DNA of 48,220 nucleotides from Bacillota bacterium (GTDB lineage: Bacteria; Bacillota; Clostridia; Tissierellales; Peptoniphilaceae): positions 1 to 48,220 of the forward strand of contig JAEXBN010000020.1 in assembly GCA_023394045.1 (NCBI GenBank), given 5' to 3'. Position numbers and translations under genes: made by a program. Positions 41,937 to 48,220 of this stretch are shown here, piece after piece. How positions within the stretch are numbered: position 1 is the stretch's first letter; the number at the start of each line of letters is the position of its first letter. The notes beneath the pieces are model-generated. The model was not told where the DNA came from, made no database searches, and saw only the letters and a list, made by a program, of their open reading frames with translations.

Positions 41937-43886
41937 ATGCGAGGATGGATTCGCACTGCAGTGTGCGTACCGCCGCTGCACTTGGGCAATCCCCATGAAA
42001 ATGCACAAGAGATCATTCAGAAGATGGATGCGCTTGACCGGCGGGGGGTGCATATCGCGGTCTTTCCGGAATTGTCATTGACCGGAGCGACGCTGGGAGA
42101 TCTTTATCGTCAGAGCGCGTTGACCGAAGCCGTATCGTTCGAAATGGAGCGAATCTGCAGGGCAACGGAGAACTACGAGACGCTGTATCTCATCGGAGCG
42201 CCGGCGGCGACGAACCATGGAGTGGTCAGCCAGTTTCTTTTGCTTCATCAAGGAGAGGTGGTTGGCCGATCCGCTCGACGGCGCCTGACGATGGAGGAAG
42301 AGACGGGACGGTTGCGGGGGATTGATCCGTTTCCTGAAGCGACATTGTTTTTTACTCTTCCGACGGAACAGGGAGAGGTGAAGCTGGCGGTTCTGGGAAT
42401 CACGGATTTGAAGGATGGAGCGACGCTGCGGGAGGCGCAGGAGCTTGGCGTTGATTTGATTCTTTCACCGGTTGCTTTACCAGCCACGGTTGGCGAAGCA
42501 GGGAGAGAGATCCGCCTGGCCGAGCAGCTTTCAGGGTTGGGTTTCGGTCTGGCGATGGCTTCAGCAGGGGAAGGAGAATCCGGGACGGACGCGTTGTTTG
42601 CCGGCATGAGTTGGATGGCGCAGGGCGGTCATCTTCTAGCGTATGGTGAGACCCTAACGGAACCTGCATGGATTCCGGGGGCTTCGGAGGCGCATCTGTC
42701 CGGAGACATGGTGATTGCCGATATTGATCTGGATCAGGTTCGTGCGGATCGTGAGCGTTCTCTGCGTGCATGCGGGCGTGTCGTCACGGCGCAAGGATCG
42801 GAAATAAAACCGCTTTCTCTTAAAAAGGCGTTTCGTCTCATTGCCAATCCGCAGTTTGTTTCGGTGGATCCTGCTCCGCTGGCGCCTGAAAATCCGGAGC
42901 AATTAGAGGAAATCTTGCAGCTGCAGACCAGAGGATTGATCCGGCGCATGCGTCAGATTCGTGCTGATCAGGTTTGGATCGGATTGTCGGGAGGCTTGGA
43001 CTCCACGCTTTCGATGCTCGTTTCACTGCGGGCTTTTGAAAAAATGAATCTTCCGCGCCATCAGCTGCATTTGGTGAGCATGCCGGCTTTTGGAACGGGG
43101 ACGCGAACGAGAAATAATGCTCGAGATCTCGGAGAAGCATCGGGTTGCGATTTCAGGGAAATTTCATTGACCAGCGTGTTAACTCAGCATTTTGTAGATA
43201 TCGGGCTTCCAGAGGGAGATCACTCCGTGGCGTTTGAAAATGCGCAGGCCAGAGAACGAACACAGATTCTGATGGATCTGGCGAATCTGCATGGCGGCTT
43301 GCATGTGGGAACCGGGGATTTGTCGGAAAGCGTGTTGGGTTGGAGTACCTACAATGGCGATCATATGTCCATGTATAATCCGAATGGATCGATCACGAAG
43401 ACGCTGGCGCGCCGTCTTGTCGCTTATGAAGCGGGTCACCGTCCGGAGCTAGAGGAAACATTGAAGGATATCCTGGATACGCCGATTTCCCCGGAGCTGC
43501 TCCCTGGGGAACAAGGGGCGATTGCGCAAAAGACGGAAGAAATTGTCGGACCGTATGAGCTGCATGATTTCTTCATTTACCATTTTCTGCACGAGGGATC
43601 CTCTCCCGAAAAGGTATATGTGCTGGCGCGCCGGGCTTTTGAAGGGGCTTATAGCGGCGATGAGATTCTCAAGACGATGCGGATCTTTCTGAAGCGCTTT
43701 TTTGCCAGCCAGTTCAAGCGGTCGGCGTCTGCAGACGGAGTGGGAACCATGCCGGTGAGCATATCGCCGCGAGGCGGATGGATGATGCCTTCCGATGCAA
43801 CGGGACAGATCTGGCTAGATGCGGTTGAGGCTCTTGAGCTTCGAGAGAAAGTGGGCGCAGCAGGAACTGGTGAGGTCGCGCCATGA
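41937..43886 (+). CDS. nadE: NAD(+) synthetase with degenerate glutaminase domain
   Basis: A 649-residue enzyme making NAD from deamido-NAD. The C-terminal synthetase domain is intact: SGGLDST P-loop (351-357), VGTGDLSE, WSTYNGDHMSMYNPNGSITKT. The N-terminal nitrilase-like domain keeps the triad Glu45 (VFPELSLTG), but the expected catalytic Cys in an ICEDLW-like motif is replaced (GITDLKDG, 154-161), and the expected Lys in the KxxLPNY-like segment is not seen (VVGRSARRRLTMEEE). Use of free ammonia is therefore likely despite the full-length two-domain plan. GGAGAAGAGGAAATC precedes the start at 41937. The stop overlaps tmk. Confidence 0.92.
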   Translation: MRGWIRTAVCVPPLHLGNPHENAQEIIQKMDALDRRGVHIAVFPELSLTGATLGDLYRQSALTEAVSFEMERICRATENYETLYLIGAPAATNHGVVSQFLLLHQGEVVGRSARRRLTMEEETGRLRGIDPFPEATLFFTLPTEQGEVKLAVLGITDLKDGATLREAQELGVDLILSPVALPATVGEAGREIRLAEQLSGLGFGLAMASAGEGESGTDALFAGMSWMAQGGHLLAYGETLTEPAWIPGASEAHLSGDMVIADIDLDQVRADRERSLRACGRVVTAQGSEIKPLSLKKAFRLIANPQFVSVDPAPLAPENPEQLEEILQLQTRGLIRRMRQIRADQVWIGLSGGLDSTLSMLVSLRAFEKMNLPRHQLHLVSMPAFGTGTRTRNNARDLGEASGCDFREISLTSVLTQHFVDIGLPEGDHSVAFENAQARERTQILMDLANLHGGLHVGTGDLSESVLGWSTYNGDHMSMYNPNGSITKTLARRLVAYEAGHRPELEETLKDILDTPISPELLPGEQGAIAQKTEEIVGPYELHDFFIYHFLHEGSSPEKVYVLARRAFEGAYSGDEILKTMRIFLKRFFASQFKRSASADGVGTMPVSISPRGGWMMPSDATGQIWLDAVEALELREKVGAAGTGEVAP

Positions 43887-44518
43887 GCGGCTTCTTCATT
43901 GCTCTGGAAGGAACGGACGGATCCGGAAAAACAACGGTGCTGGAAGGCCTCCGAGGACGATTTAAGTCTGAAGGGCTGGAGGTCTTGTACACACGTGAAC
44001 CGGGAGGAACGGCCATTTCGGAGCAGATTCGTGAGATCCTTTTGAGCCCCAAAAACCGGGCGATGGTGCCTCAGACCGAAGCGCTGCTTTACGCCGCTTC
44101 GCGCGCGCAGCACGTCGCTGAAACGATTCGGCCGGCGCTGGAAGCAGGAAAGGTTGTTTTTACGGATCGTTACCTTCTAAGCTCGTATGCTTATCAGGGG
44201 GTAGCGCGCGGTTTGGGCATCGAAACGGTGCAACAGATCAATGATTTGGCAACAGGAGGATTATTGCCGGATTTAACCTTATTTTTGGATGTGGATCCGG
44301 TGATCGTACTGAAGCGGAAGGCGGAGCGCGAACCGCAGGATCGCCTTGAAGCCTCGGGGGAACGTTTTTTTCTTGACGTTTATCGCGGGTATCAGCTCGC
44401 CATCCAAAAGATGGAGGGGGTTCAAACTATTGATGCCGCACAGAGCCCTTCTTTGGTCGTTGAAGAGGCTTGGAAGAGGATACAGAGCGCGATGAAATCG
44501 CAGAAAGGAAGGCGCTAA
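43883..44518 (+). CDS. tmk: Thymidylate kinase
   Basis: Phosphorylates dTMP to dTDP. The 211-residue protein has the P-loop ALEGTDGSGKTT (7-18), TREPGGTAISEQIR, the DR motif in FTDRYLLSSYAYQG, and LFLDVDP, all standard for bacterial Tmk. Together with tdk at 1.7-2.3 kb the window covers two steps of thymidine salvage. The ATG overlaps the nadE stop, and TAATG links it to darA, so it belongs to the operon running from pfk or nadE to holB. Confidence 0.97.
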   Translation: MSGFFIALEGTDGSGKTTVLEGLRGRFKSEGLEVLYTREPGGTAISEQIREILLSPKNRAMVPQTEALLYAASRAQHVAETIRPALEAGKVVFTDRYLLSSYAYQGVARGLGIETVQQINDLATGGLLPDLTLFLDVDPVIVLKRKAEREPQDRLEASGERFFLDVYRGYQLAIQKMEGVQTIDAAQSPSLVVEEAWKRIQSAMKSQKGRR

Positions 44519-44844
44519 TGAAACTGCTCATTTGCATTGTTCAAGATAGTGACGCAATGCCTTTAATGGAAGATTTAGTGGAAAGCCATTTTCGGGTGAC
44601 CCGGCTGTCGTCTACGGGAGGCTTTTTGAAAAGCGGAAACACGACGCTGCTTCTTGGCGTCGAGGAGGAACAGGTGAAGGAAGCGTTGGATGTGATTCGG
44701 CGCAACTGCTCACGCAGAAAGACCATTTCTCCCATGATGAATCCTCAGATTGATCCGGGAGTCTATGCGTCGATTCCGGTTGAGATTGAAATTGGCGGAG
44801 CGACGGTATTTCAGATCGACATCGATCAGATGATCCGGCTGTAA
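44518..44844 (+). CDS. darA: Cyclic-di-AMP receptor protein DarA/PstA (YaaQ)
   Basis: A 108-residue PII-like protein. MKLLICIVQDSDAMPLMEDL at the start, TRLSSTGGFLKSGNTTLLLG (residues 28-47) and the C-terminal PVEIEIGGATVFQIDIDQM fit the DarA family that binds c-di-AMP between subunits. The biological output is unsettled; nitrogen or osmotic signalling has been suggested. Its place between tmk and holB is the standard order in Bacillota. It overlaps tmk by one base (TAATG), and holB starts after one base. Confidence 0.93.
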   Translation: MKLLICIVQDSDAMPLMEDLVESHFRVTRLSSTGGFLKSGNTTLLLGVEEEQVKEALDVIRRNCSRRKTISPMMNPQIDPGVYASIPVEIEIGGATVFQIDIDQMIRL

Positions 44845-44845
44845 T

Positions 44846-45682
44846 ATGGAAAAAAAACAAAATAGGTCTGTTGTTGCAGGAACCGTGATTTTTCCTGAAA
44901 CGGACGATGAATTGTCGCACGCCTATTTGATTGAAGGAGATGCGGAGAGTGCCAGTTCGGTTGCAGAAGCATTGATTCGCCGGATTTTGGTTGATCTGGG
45001 CGGAGGCAGCCTGCAACGATTGGAAGCGGGTGTGCAGACGGACTTGGTTCGCGTTGAAGAGGAAAAAATTCCGGTCGAACAGATTCGGCAGCTGACCTCG
45101 GATTTGTATCGCCGTCCGCTGGAAGGAAAATATCGTATCTTTTATCTGAAACATGCGGATGCCATGCGCGAAGAGGCTCAAAATGCATTGTTGAAATCGC
45201 TGGAAGAGCCTCCGCTTTACCTCGTCTGGATTCTCTTGACCGAGAATCATGCGCGTTTATTGCCCACCATCCGTTCTCGCTGCCGCTTTATTCGTGCGGG
45301 GCGGACGATGGATGCATGCGCCGATGGAGCGGAGCCGTTGCTGAGTTCTGAGGCGGTCGGACGGCTGAGGCGCATGGTGCAGGAAGGTCTGGCCGGGCGC
45401 GGTGCGATGGTCTTTGATCGGGCGGATCCATTCAGCGAATACAAGAGTGCCAAAAAAGAGACCATCGTGGCATTGAGGCAGATTTTGCGCGATATGCTAG
45501 AATGGAAGGCAGGATTGATTGCCGATCGGTCTGTGGAAGTTCCTCCGGGAGTGAGTATGGGGATGTTGGCGCATGCCGTTTCGCAGGTGGAGATGCTGCG
45601 CGCTGGAATGGATGTGAATTTGAATTTTCAGATGAGTTTGGAGTCCTTTTTTCTTCATCTGGGGAAGCCAACGGAGGAATAG
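44846..45682 (+). CDS. holB: DNA polymerase III delta-prime subunit (reduced form)
   Basis: A 278-residue clamp-loader subunit. ELSHAYLIEG is the family start, IPVEQIRQLTSDLYRRPLEGK is the strand-helix before the sensor, and NALLKSLEEPP with TIRSRC are the hallmark motifs. The usual P-loop and the four-cysteine zinc finger are missing: after YLIEGDAESASS there is no GK[ST] and no CxxC. Delta-prime is catalytically silent in most bacteria, so it can still work as a structural part. It follows darA by one base. Confidence 0.85.
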   Translation: MEKKQNRSVVAGTVIFPETDDELSHAYLIEGDAESASSVAEALIRRILVDLGGGSLQRLEAGVQTDLVRVEEEKIPVEQIRQLTSDLYRRPLEGKYRIFYLKHADAMREEAQNALLKSLEEPPLYLVWILLTENHARLLPTIRSRCRFIRAGRTMDACADGAEPLLSSEAVGRLRRMVQEGLAGRGAMVFDRADPFSEYKSAKKETIVALRQILRDMLEWKAGLIADRSVEVPPGVSMGMLAHAVSQVEMLRAGMDVNLNFQMSLESFFLHLGKPTEE

Positions 45683-45797
45683 CCCGATCGAGCGAAATGG
45701 GATCCGGAGCGGCGGCGAGATTGGCGGCACCGGCGCTCAGAACGCCTTTAATGAACTTTAATGAAAATATGAAAAAACAGGAAAGAAAGGAGACGAC

Positions 45798-46967
45798 ATG
45801 ACAGAAGTCATTGGCGTCCGCTTTCATCGTGCGAGCAATATTGTTTATGTCGATCCGAAGGGATTTCGGGTGAGCCGCGAGGATGGCGTCATTGTTCACG
45901 TGGATCGAGGCTTGGAATACGGAATCGTTCGGGTGGAAAATACGGAGATGCCGGATGAATTGCTGGTTCAGGAACTTCTTTCGCTGGAGCGAGTCGCGAC
46001 GGAGGAAGATCTTGCACATGTGGATGAAGGACATCGGCTTGCGGCGGAAGCGCTGGAGATTTGTGCTCTGAAAGTGGGGGAGCACCAATTGGACATGAAG
46101 CTTGTGGATGCGGAGTATTCGTTTGATCGCGACAAGCTGATCTTTTATTTTACGGCGGATGATCGCGTGGATTTTAGACAACTGGTGCGCGATTTGGCGC
46201 AAACTTTTCACACTCGGATTGAGCTGCGCCAGATTGGGGTTCGGGATCAGGCGCGTTTGATTGGCGGCTTGGGGCCTTGCGGGCAGCCGCTCTGCTGCCG
46301 CCGTTACATGAATGATTTTGTCCCGGTGTCCATCAAGATGGCAAAAACGCAGGGGCTTTCGTTGAATCCGACCAAGATTTCGGGAGCCTGCGGCCGGCTG
46401 ATGTGCTGCTTAAATTATGAGCAGGATCAGTATCTGGAAAACACAAAACAGGTTCCGGTTAAGGGAACGCTGGTGCTCACGGAAGATGGCCAGGGCTATG
46501 TGGTGGATCGCGATGTGCTGCAAACGCGCGTCCGGGTGCATGTGTACAAAGCGGATCATTCGGAAGATGAACGGTATTATTCTGTTGAAGACATTGAGGT
46601 GCTTCAGCGCCGCAAAAAAGGGCAGTCCCGTCCGGTGCTTCTGACGCAGGAGGAGCTGGAGTCGCATGAGTTTGTTTCGGAAGGAAATAAGCGAGATGAA
46701 TCTCCGCTCTCGGAGCAGGAATGCTGCGCGGCTTGTCCTTCATCTCGTGTAGAGACCTTTGATTCTGGGACGGCGGTCTCTTCGATTCGGAGCTTTGCAG
46801 AAGAGAGGGAAGAGCCTCTATCTGTTTCCGCCATGCTTTCGTCTCAAGGGAAGAAAGAGAACCTCATAAAGCATGAAACGAATGATCCGGAATTGTATGC
46901 TCATAAAGGACGAGTGACCGGGGTACGCCGTCCGATGCGCCGTCGTCGATCACCAAGAAGAGGATGA
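45798..46967 (+). CDS. ricT: RicT (YaaT) regulatory iron-sulfur complex subunit, PSP1 domain
   Basis: A 389-residue PSP1-domain protein. DFRQLVRDLAQTFHTRIELR, then GGLGPCGQPLCCRRYM and GACGRLMCCLNYE, carry the conserved cysteines that bind iron-sulfur clusters in the RicA-RicF-RicT complex, which speeds RNase Y mRNA processing in Bacillus. The PSP1 core ends near residue 270; about 110 further residues are a hydrophilic tail ending in an Arg-rich stretch (RRPMRRRRSPRRG), which may contact RNA. AAGGAGACG precedes the start. No ricA or ricF gene is nearby. It follows holB after 115 bases. Confidence 0.95.
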   Translation: MTEVIGVRFHRASNIVYVDPKGFRVSREDGVIVHVDRGLEYGIVRVENTEMPDELLVQELLSLERVATEEDLAHVDEGHRLAAEALEICALKVGEHQLDMKLVDAEYSFDRDKLIFYFTADDRVDFRQLVRDLAQTFHTRIELRQIGVRDQARLIGGLGPCGQPLCCRRYMNDFVPVSIKMAKTQGLSLNPTKISGACGRLMCCLNYEQDQYLENTKQVPVKGTLVLTEDGQGYVVDRDVLQTRVRVHVYKADHSEDERYYSVEDIEVLQRRKKGQSRPVLLTQEELESHEFVSEGNKRDESPLSEQECCAACPSSRVETFDSGTAVSSIRSFAEEREEPLSVSAMLSSQGKKENLIKHETNDPELYAHKGRVTGVRRPMRRRRSPRRG

Positions 46968-46994
46968 AGAAGACAATAAAAATCTGATAAAATC

Positions 46995-47023
46995 TTGACA
47001 AGAAGAGGGACAGTGGCTATGAT
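46995..47023 (+). promoter_or_regulatory. Promoter of the ferredoxin gene
   Basis: A perfect TTGACA (46995-47000), exact 17-bp spacer and TATGAT (47018-47023). It is one of the best promoter matches in the window and suggests strong expression. Confidence 0.8.
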
Positions 47024-47075
47024 TGTCCGTGATGAATGAATGTTCAGAAGAAAGATAACCATGAGGAGGAAAACA

Positions 47076-47246
47076 ATGGCCCATGTGATTCATGATACCT
47101 GCATTGCTTGCGGAAGCTGCATCGACGAATGCCCGACGAACGCGATCAGCGAAGGCTCGATCTACGTGATTGACCCGACTCTTTGCATCGATTGCGGATC
47201 TTGCGCGGGTGTCTGCCCGACAGGTTCCATTGAGCAGGAAGACTAA
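47076..47246 (+). CDS. Two-cluster [4Fe-4S] ferredoxin
   Basis: A 56-residue clostridial-type ferredoxin. The two cluster motifs are CIACGSCIDECP (9-20) and CIDCGSCAGVCP (37-48), each with the CxxCxxCxxxCP spacing. It is a low-potential electron carrier, for example for pyruvate:ferredoxin oxidoreductase or hydrogenase, in the cytosol. GAGGAGGAAAACA precedes the ATG. It has its own promoter and terminator, so it is a single highly expressed unit inserted between ricT and rsmI. Confidence 0.97.
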   Translation: MAHVIHDTCIACGSCIDECPTNAISEGSIYVIDPTLCIDCGSCAGVCPTGSIEQED

Positions 47247-47271
47247 TGGCTCGCTAGCGAATCGGTATTTC

Positions 47272-47301
47272 AAAGAGCGCTCATCGGAGCGCTCTTTTTT
47301 T
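47272..47301 (+). terminator. Terminator of the ferredoxin gene
   Basis: AAAGAGCGCTC (47272-47282), loop ATCG, GAGCGCTCT and a run of T to 47301. The stem is perfect. Confidence 0.9.
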
Positions 47302-47445
47302 GATCTCTGCAGGAGATCATGAGAAAATGACCGTAGGCGGAGGGGCGATTTTCAGGGTTCAGCAGCTTTTTTAGGATTCAGAAGTTTTGGGAGCTTTGAG
47401 CAGCAAAAAGGATGATGTGGGGCGGATTCCGAAAGGGAGATAAGC

Positions 47446-48220
47446 ATGCAGCAAGAGGAACGATGGATGGATGCGGATGCAAAACTTGAAGCGGCGCAGA
47501 AACGGATGATGATGATTGAGGGGATTCCGGAAGCGCAGTGGCCGAAAGACGGGTCCCTTGCGCTGATCCCCACCCCCATCGGAAACTTGGGGGATATGAC
47601 GCTTCGCGCGCTGGATTTGCTGCAATCCGCAGATTTGATCGCTTGTGAAGATACACGGCATTCGCGGCCGATGCTTGAGCGGCTTGGCATTGATCGTCCT
47701 CTCATTTCCTATCATAAATTTAATGAGCAGAGCCGGGCTGATGAGCTTCTAGATCAAGTGGAAGCGGGAGCTTCTGTTGCCGTGATTACGGATGCGGGAA
47801 TGCCGGCAGTGTCGGATCCCGGCGCGGTTTTAGTGGCAAAATGCGCAGCGCGCGGACTGCCCTTCACGGTTCTTCCAGGAGCCTCCGCCGGTGTGGTGGC
47901 TGTGGTGGCTTCCGGTCTGGGAGATGGCCGCTATCTTTTTTGGGGCTTTTTACCGCGGAAGGGAGCAGAGCGCCGGGAAGCTCTGTCTGTTTTGGACCGA
48001 ATGCCGGTCGCAACGGTGATTTATGAAGCCCCGCACCGCATTCGCAGGACGATGGAAGAGCTGGGAGCACGTTGGCCAGATCGCCAGTTCGCGCTGATCC
48101 GCGAATGGACGAAGCGCCATGAGGAGCGGATGTTGTTCCTCGGTAAAGAAGCGGAAGGCCTTTCGTTGACGGAAAAAGGAGAATTTGTTTTGGTTCTGGG
48201 TCCGGCAGAGGCTGTATCGG
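47446..48220 (+). CDS. rsmI: 16S rRNA (cytidine(1402)-2'-O)-methyltransferase, 3' end cut
   Basis: The frame runs off the right edge after 258 codons. ALIPTPIGNLGDMTLRALDLL (about 40-60), IACEDTRHSRPML, ITDAGMPAVSDPGAVLV, PGASAGVVAVVASG, FWGFLPRKGAERR and YEAPHRI are all RsmI hallmarks. RsmI methylates C1402 of 16S rRNA with AdoMet, tuning the decoding centre. The start at 47446 has AAAGGGAGATAAGC upstream and gives an extra hydrophilic lead of about 35 residues with an MMM run; a later start within that run (47508 on) is possible. Its place after ricT matches Bacillus order. Confidence 0.95.
   Translation, partial: MQQEERWMDADAKLEAAQKRMMMIEGIPEAQWPKDGSLALIPTPIGNLGDMTLRALDLLQSADLIACEDTRHSRPMLERLGIDRPLISYHKFNEQSRADELLDQVEAGASVAVITDAGMPAVSDPGAVLVAKCAARGLPFTVLPGASAGVVAVVASGLGDGRYLFWGFLPRKGAERREALSVLDRMPVATVIYEAPHRIRRTMEELGARWPDRQFALIREWTKRHEERMLFLGKEAEGLSLTEKGEFVLVLGPAEAVS

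Noticed and set aside
45502..45801. Plus-strand frame of 99 codons overlapping the end of holB
   Set aside because: It overlaps conserved HolB residues, looks like low-complexity Ser/Gly and has no good start.
1..48220. CRISPR arrays, rRNA genes, further tRNAs, complete insertion sequences
   Set aside because: No regularly spaced repeats, no rRNA segments, no other cloverleaf and no intact transposase were seen on either strand.

Overview
The window reads as the chromosome of an anaerobic member of the Bacillota, most likely a Clostridia/Tissierellia-type organism. The clues are strong AGGAGG-type ribosome binding sites, the tmk - darA - holB - ricT - ferredoxin - rsmI order (close to the Bacillus tmk-yaaQ-holB-yaaT-rsmI order), an Asp23-family protein, a DUF1667/FAD oxidoreductase pair, and a two-cluster ferredoxin. 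No rRNA or species-specific marker is present, so the genus cannot be named. Housekeeping genes look moderately GC-rich; the block at about 15.17-21.4 kb is visibly AT-richer.

Layout. 0-1.7 kb: end of a probable glycerol-3-phosphate type operon (FAD/NAD oxidoreductase + DUF1667). 1.7-2.3 kb: thymidine kinase on the minus strand. 2.4-9.2 kb: a compact, overlapping operon of an S41 processing protease, uvrB, uvrA and tadA. 9.3-13.4 kb: polyphosphate kinase (minus), a Cof-type HAD phosphatase, and a MaoC-like hotdog protein (minus). 13.5-15.05 kb: guaA. 15.2-21.4 kb: an accessory island directly downstream of guaA. It carries an EcoRII-type restriction-modification system whose methylase has a ribbon-helix-helix-like N-terminus, a vsr gene cut off by the 3' end of an IS256-family transposase, an XRE regulator/ImmA peptidase pair, and a four-gene cluster (small basic ORF, DUF4417, GFHGGFGHT-type nuclease-like protein, small acidic partner) that resembles a toxin/immunity module. 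21.5-27.1 kb: a minus-strand locus of a small XRE regulator, TetR regulator, a frameshifted DUF308/HdeD-like remnant, an MMPL transporter and a heptad-repeat envelope protein, with two tandem palindromic operators. 27.2-31.5 kb: a broken LysR gene diverging from an FAD oxidoreductase, an SLC13-type permease and a YczE-type membrane protein. 31.5-33.4 kb: GNAT acetyltransferase, DNA-3-methyladenine glycosylase I, a small hypothetical gene and tRNA-Ser(CGA). 33.6-37.3 kb: D-2-hydroxyacid dehydrogenase with a structured leader, HAD phosphatase, Asp23-family protein and MATE transporter. 37.4-39.6 kb: a GH13_8-like branching enzyme (minus). 39.8-48.2 kb: phosphofructokinase, a membrane SH3-domain protein, NAD synthetase, tmk, darA, holB, ricT, ferredoxin and rsmI (cut by the right edge).

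How the parts work together. DNA repair and replication functions recur (uvrAB, tag, tdk, tmk, holB). Carbon and energy storage is served by PFK, branching enzyme and PPK1. Signalling genes include the c-di-AMP receptor DarA and RicT. The most unusual material is in the guaA-linked island (a defence system plus a possible nuclease/immunity pair), in the doubly regulated MMPL locus, and in the NAD synthetase, whose glutaminase domain has lost the expected catalytic Cys and Lys.
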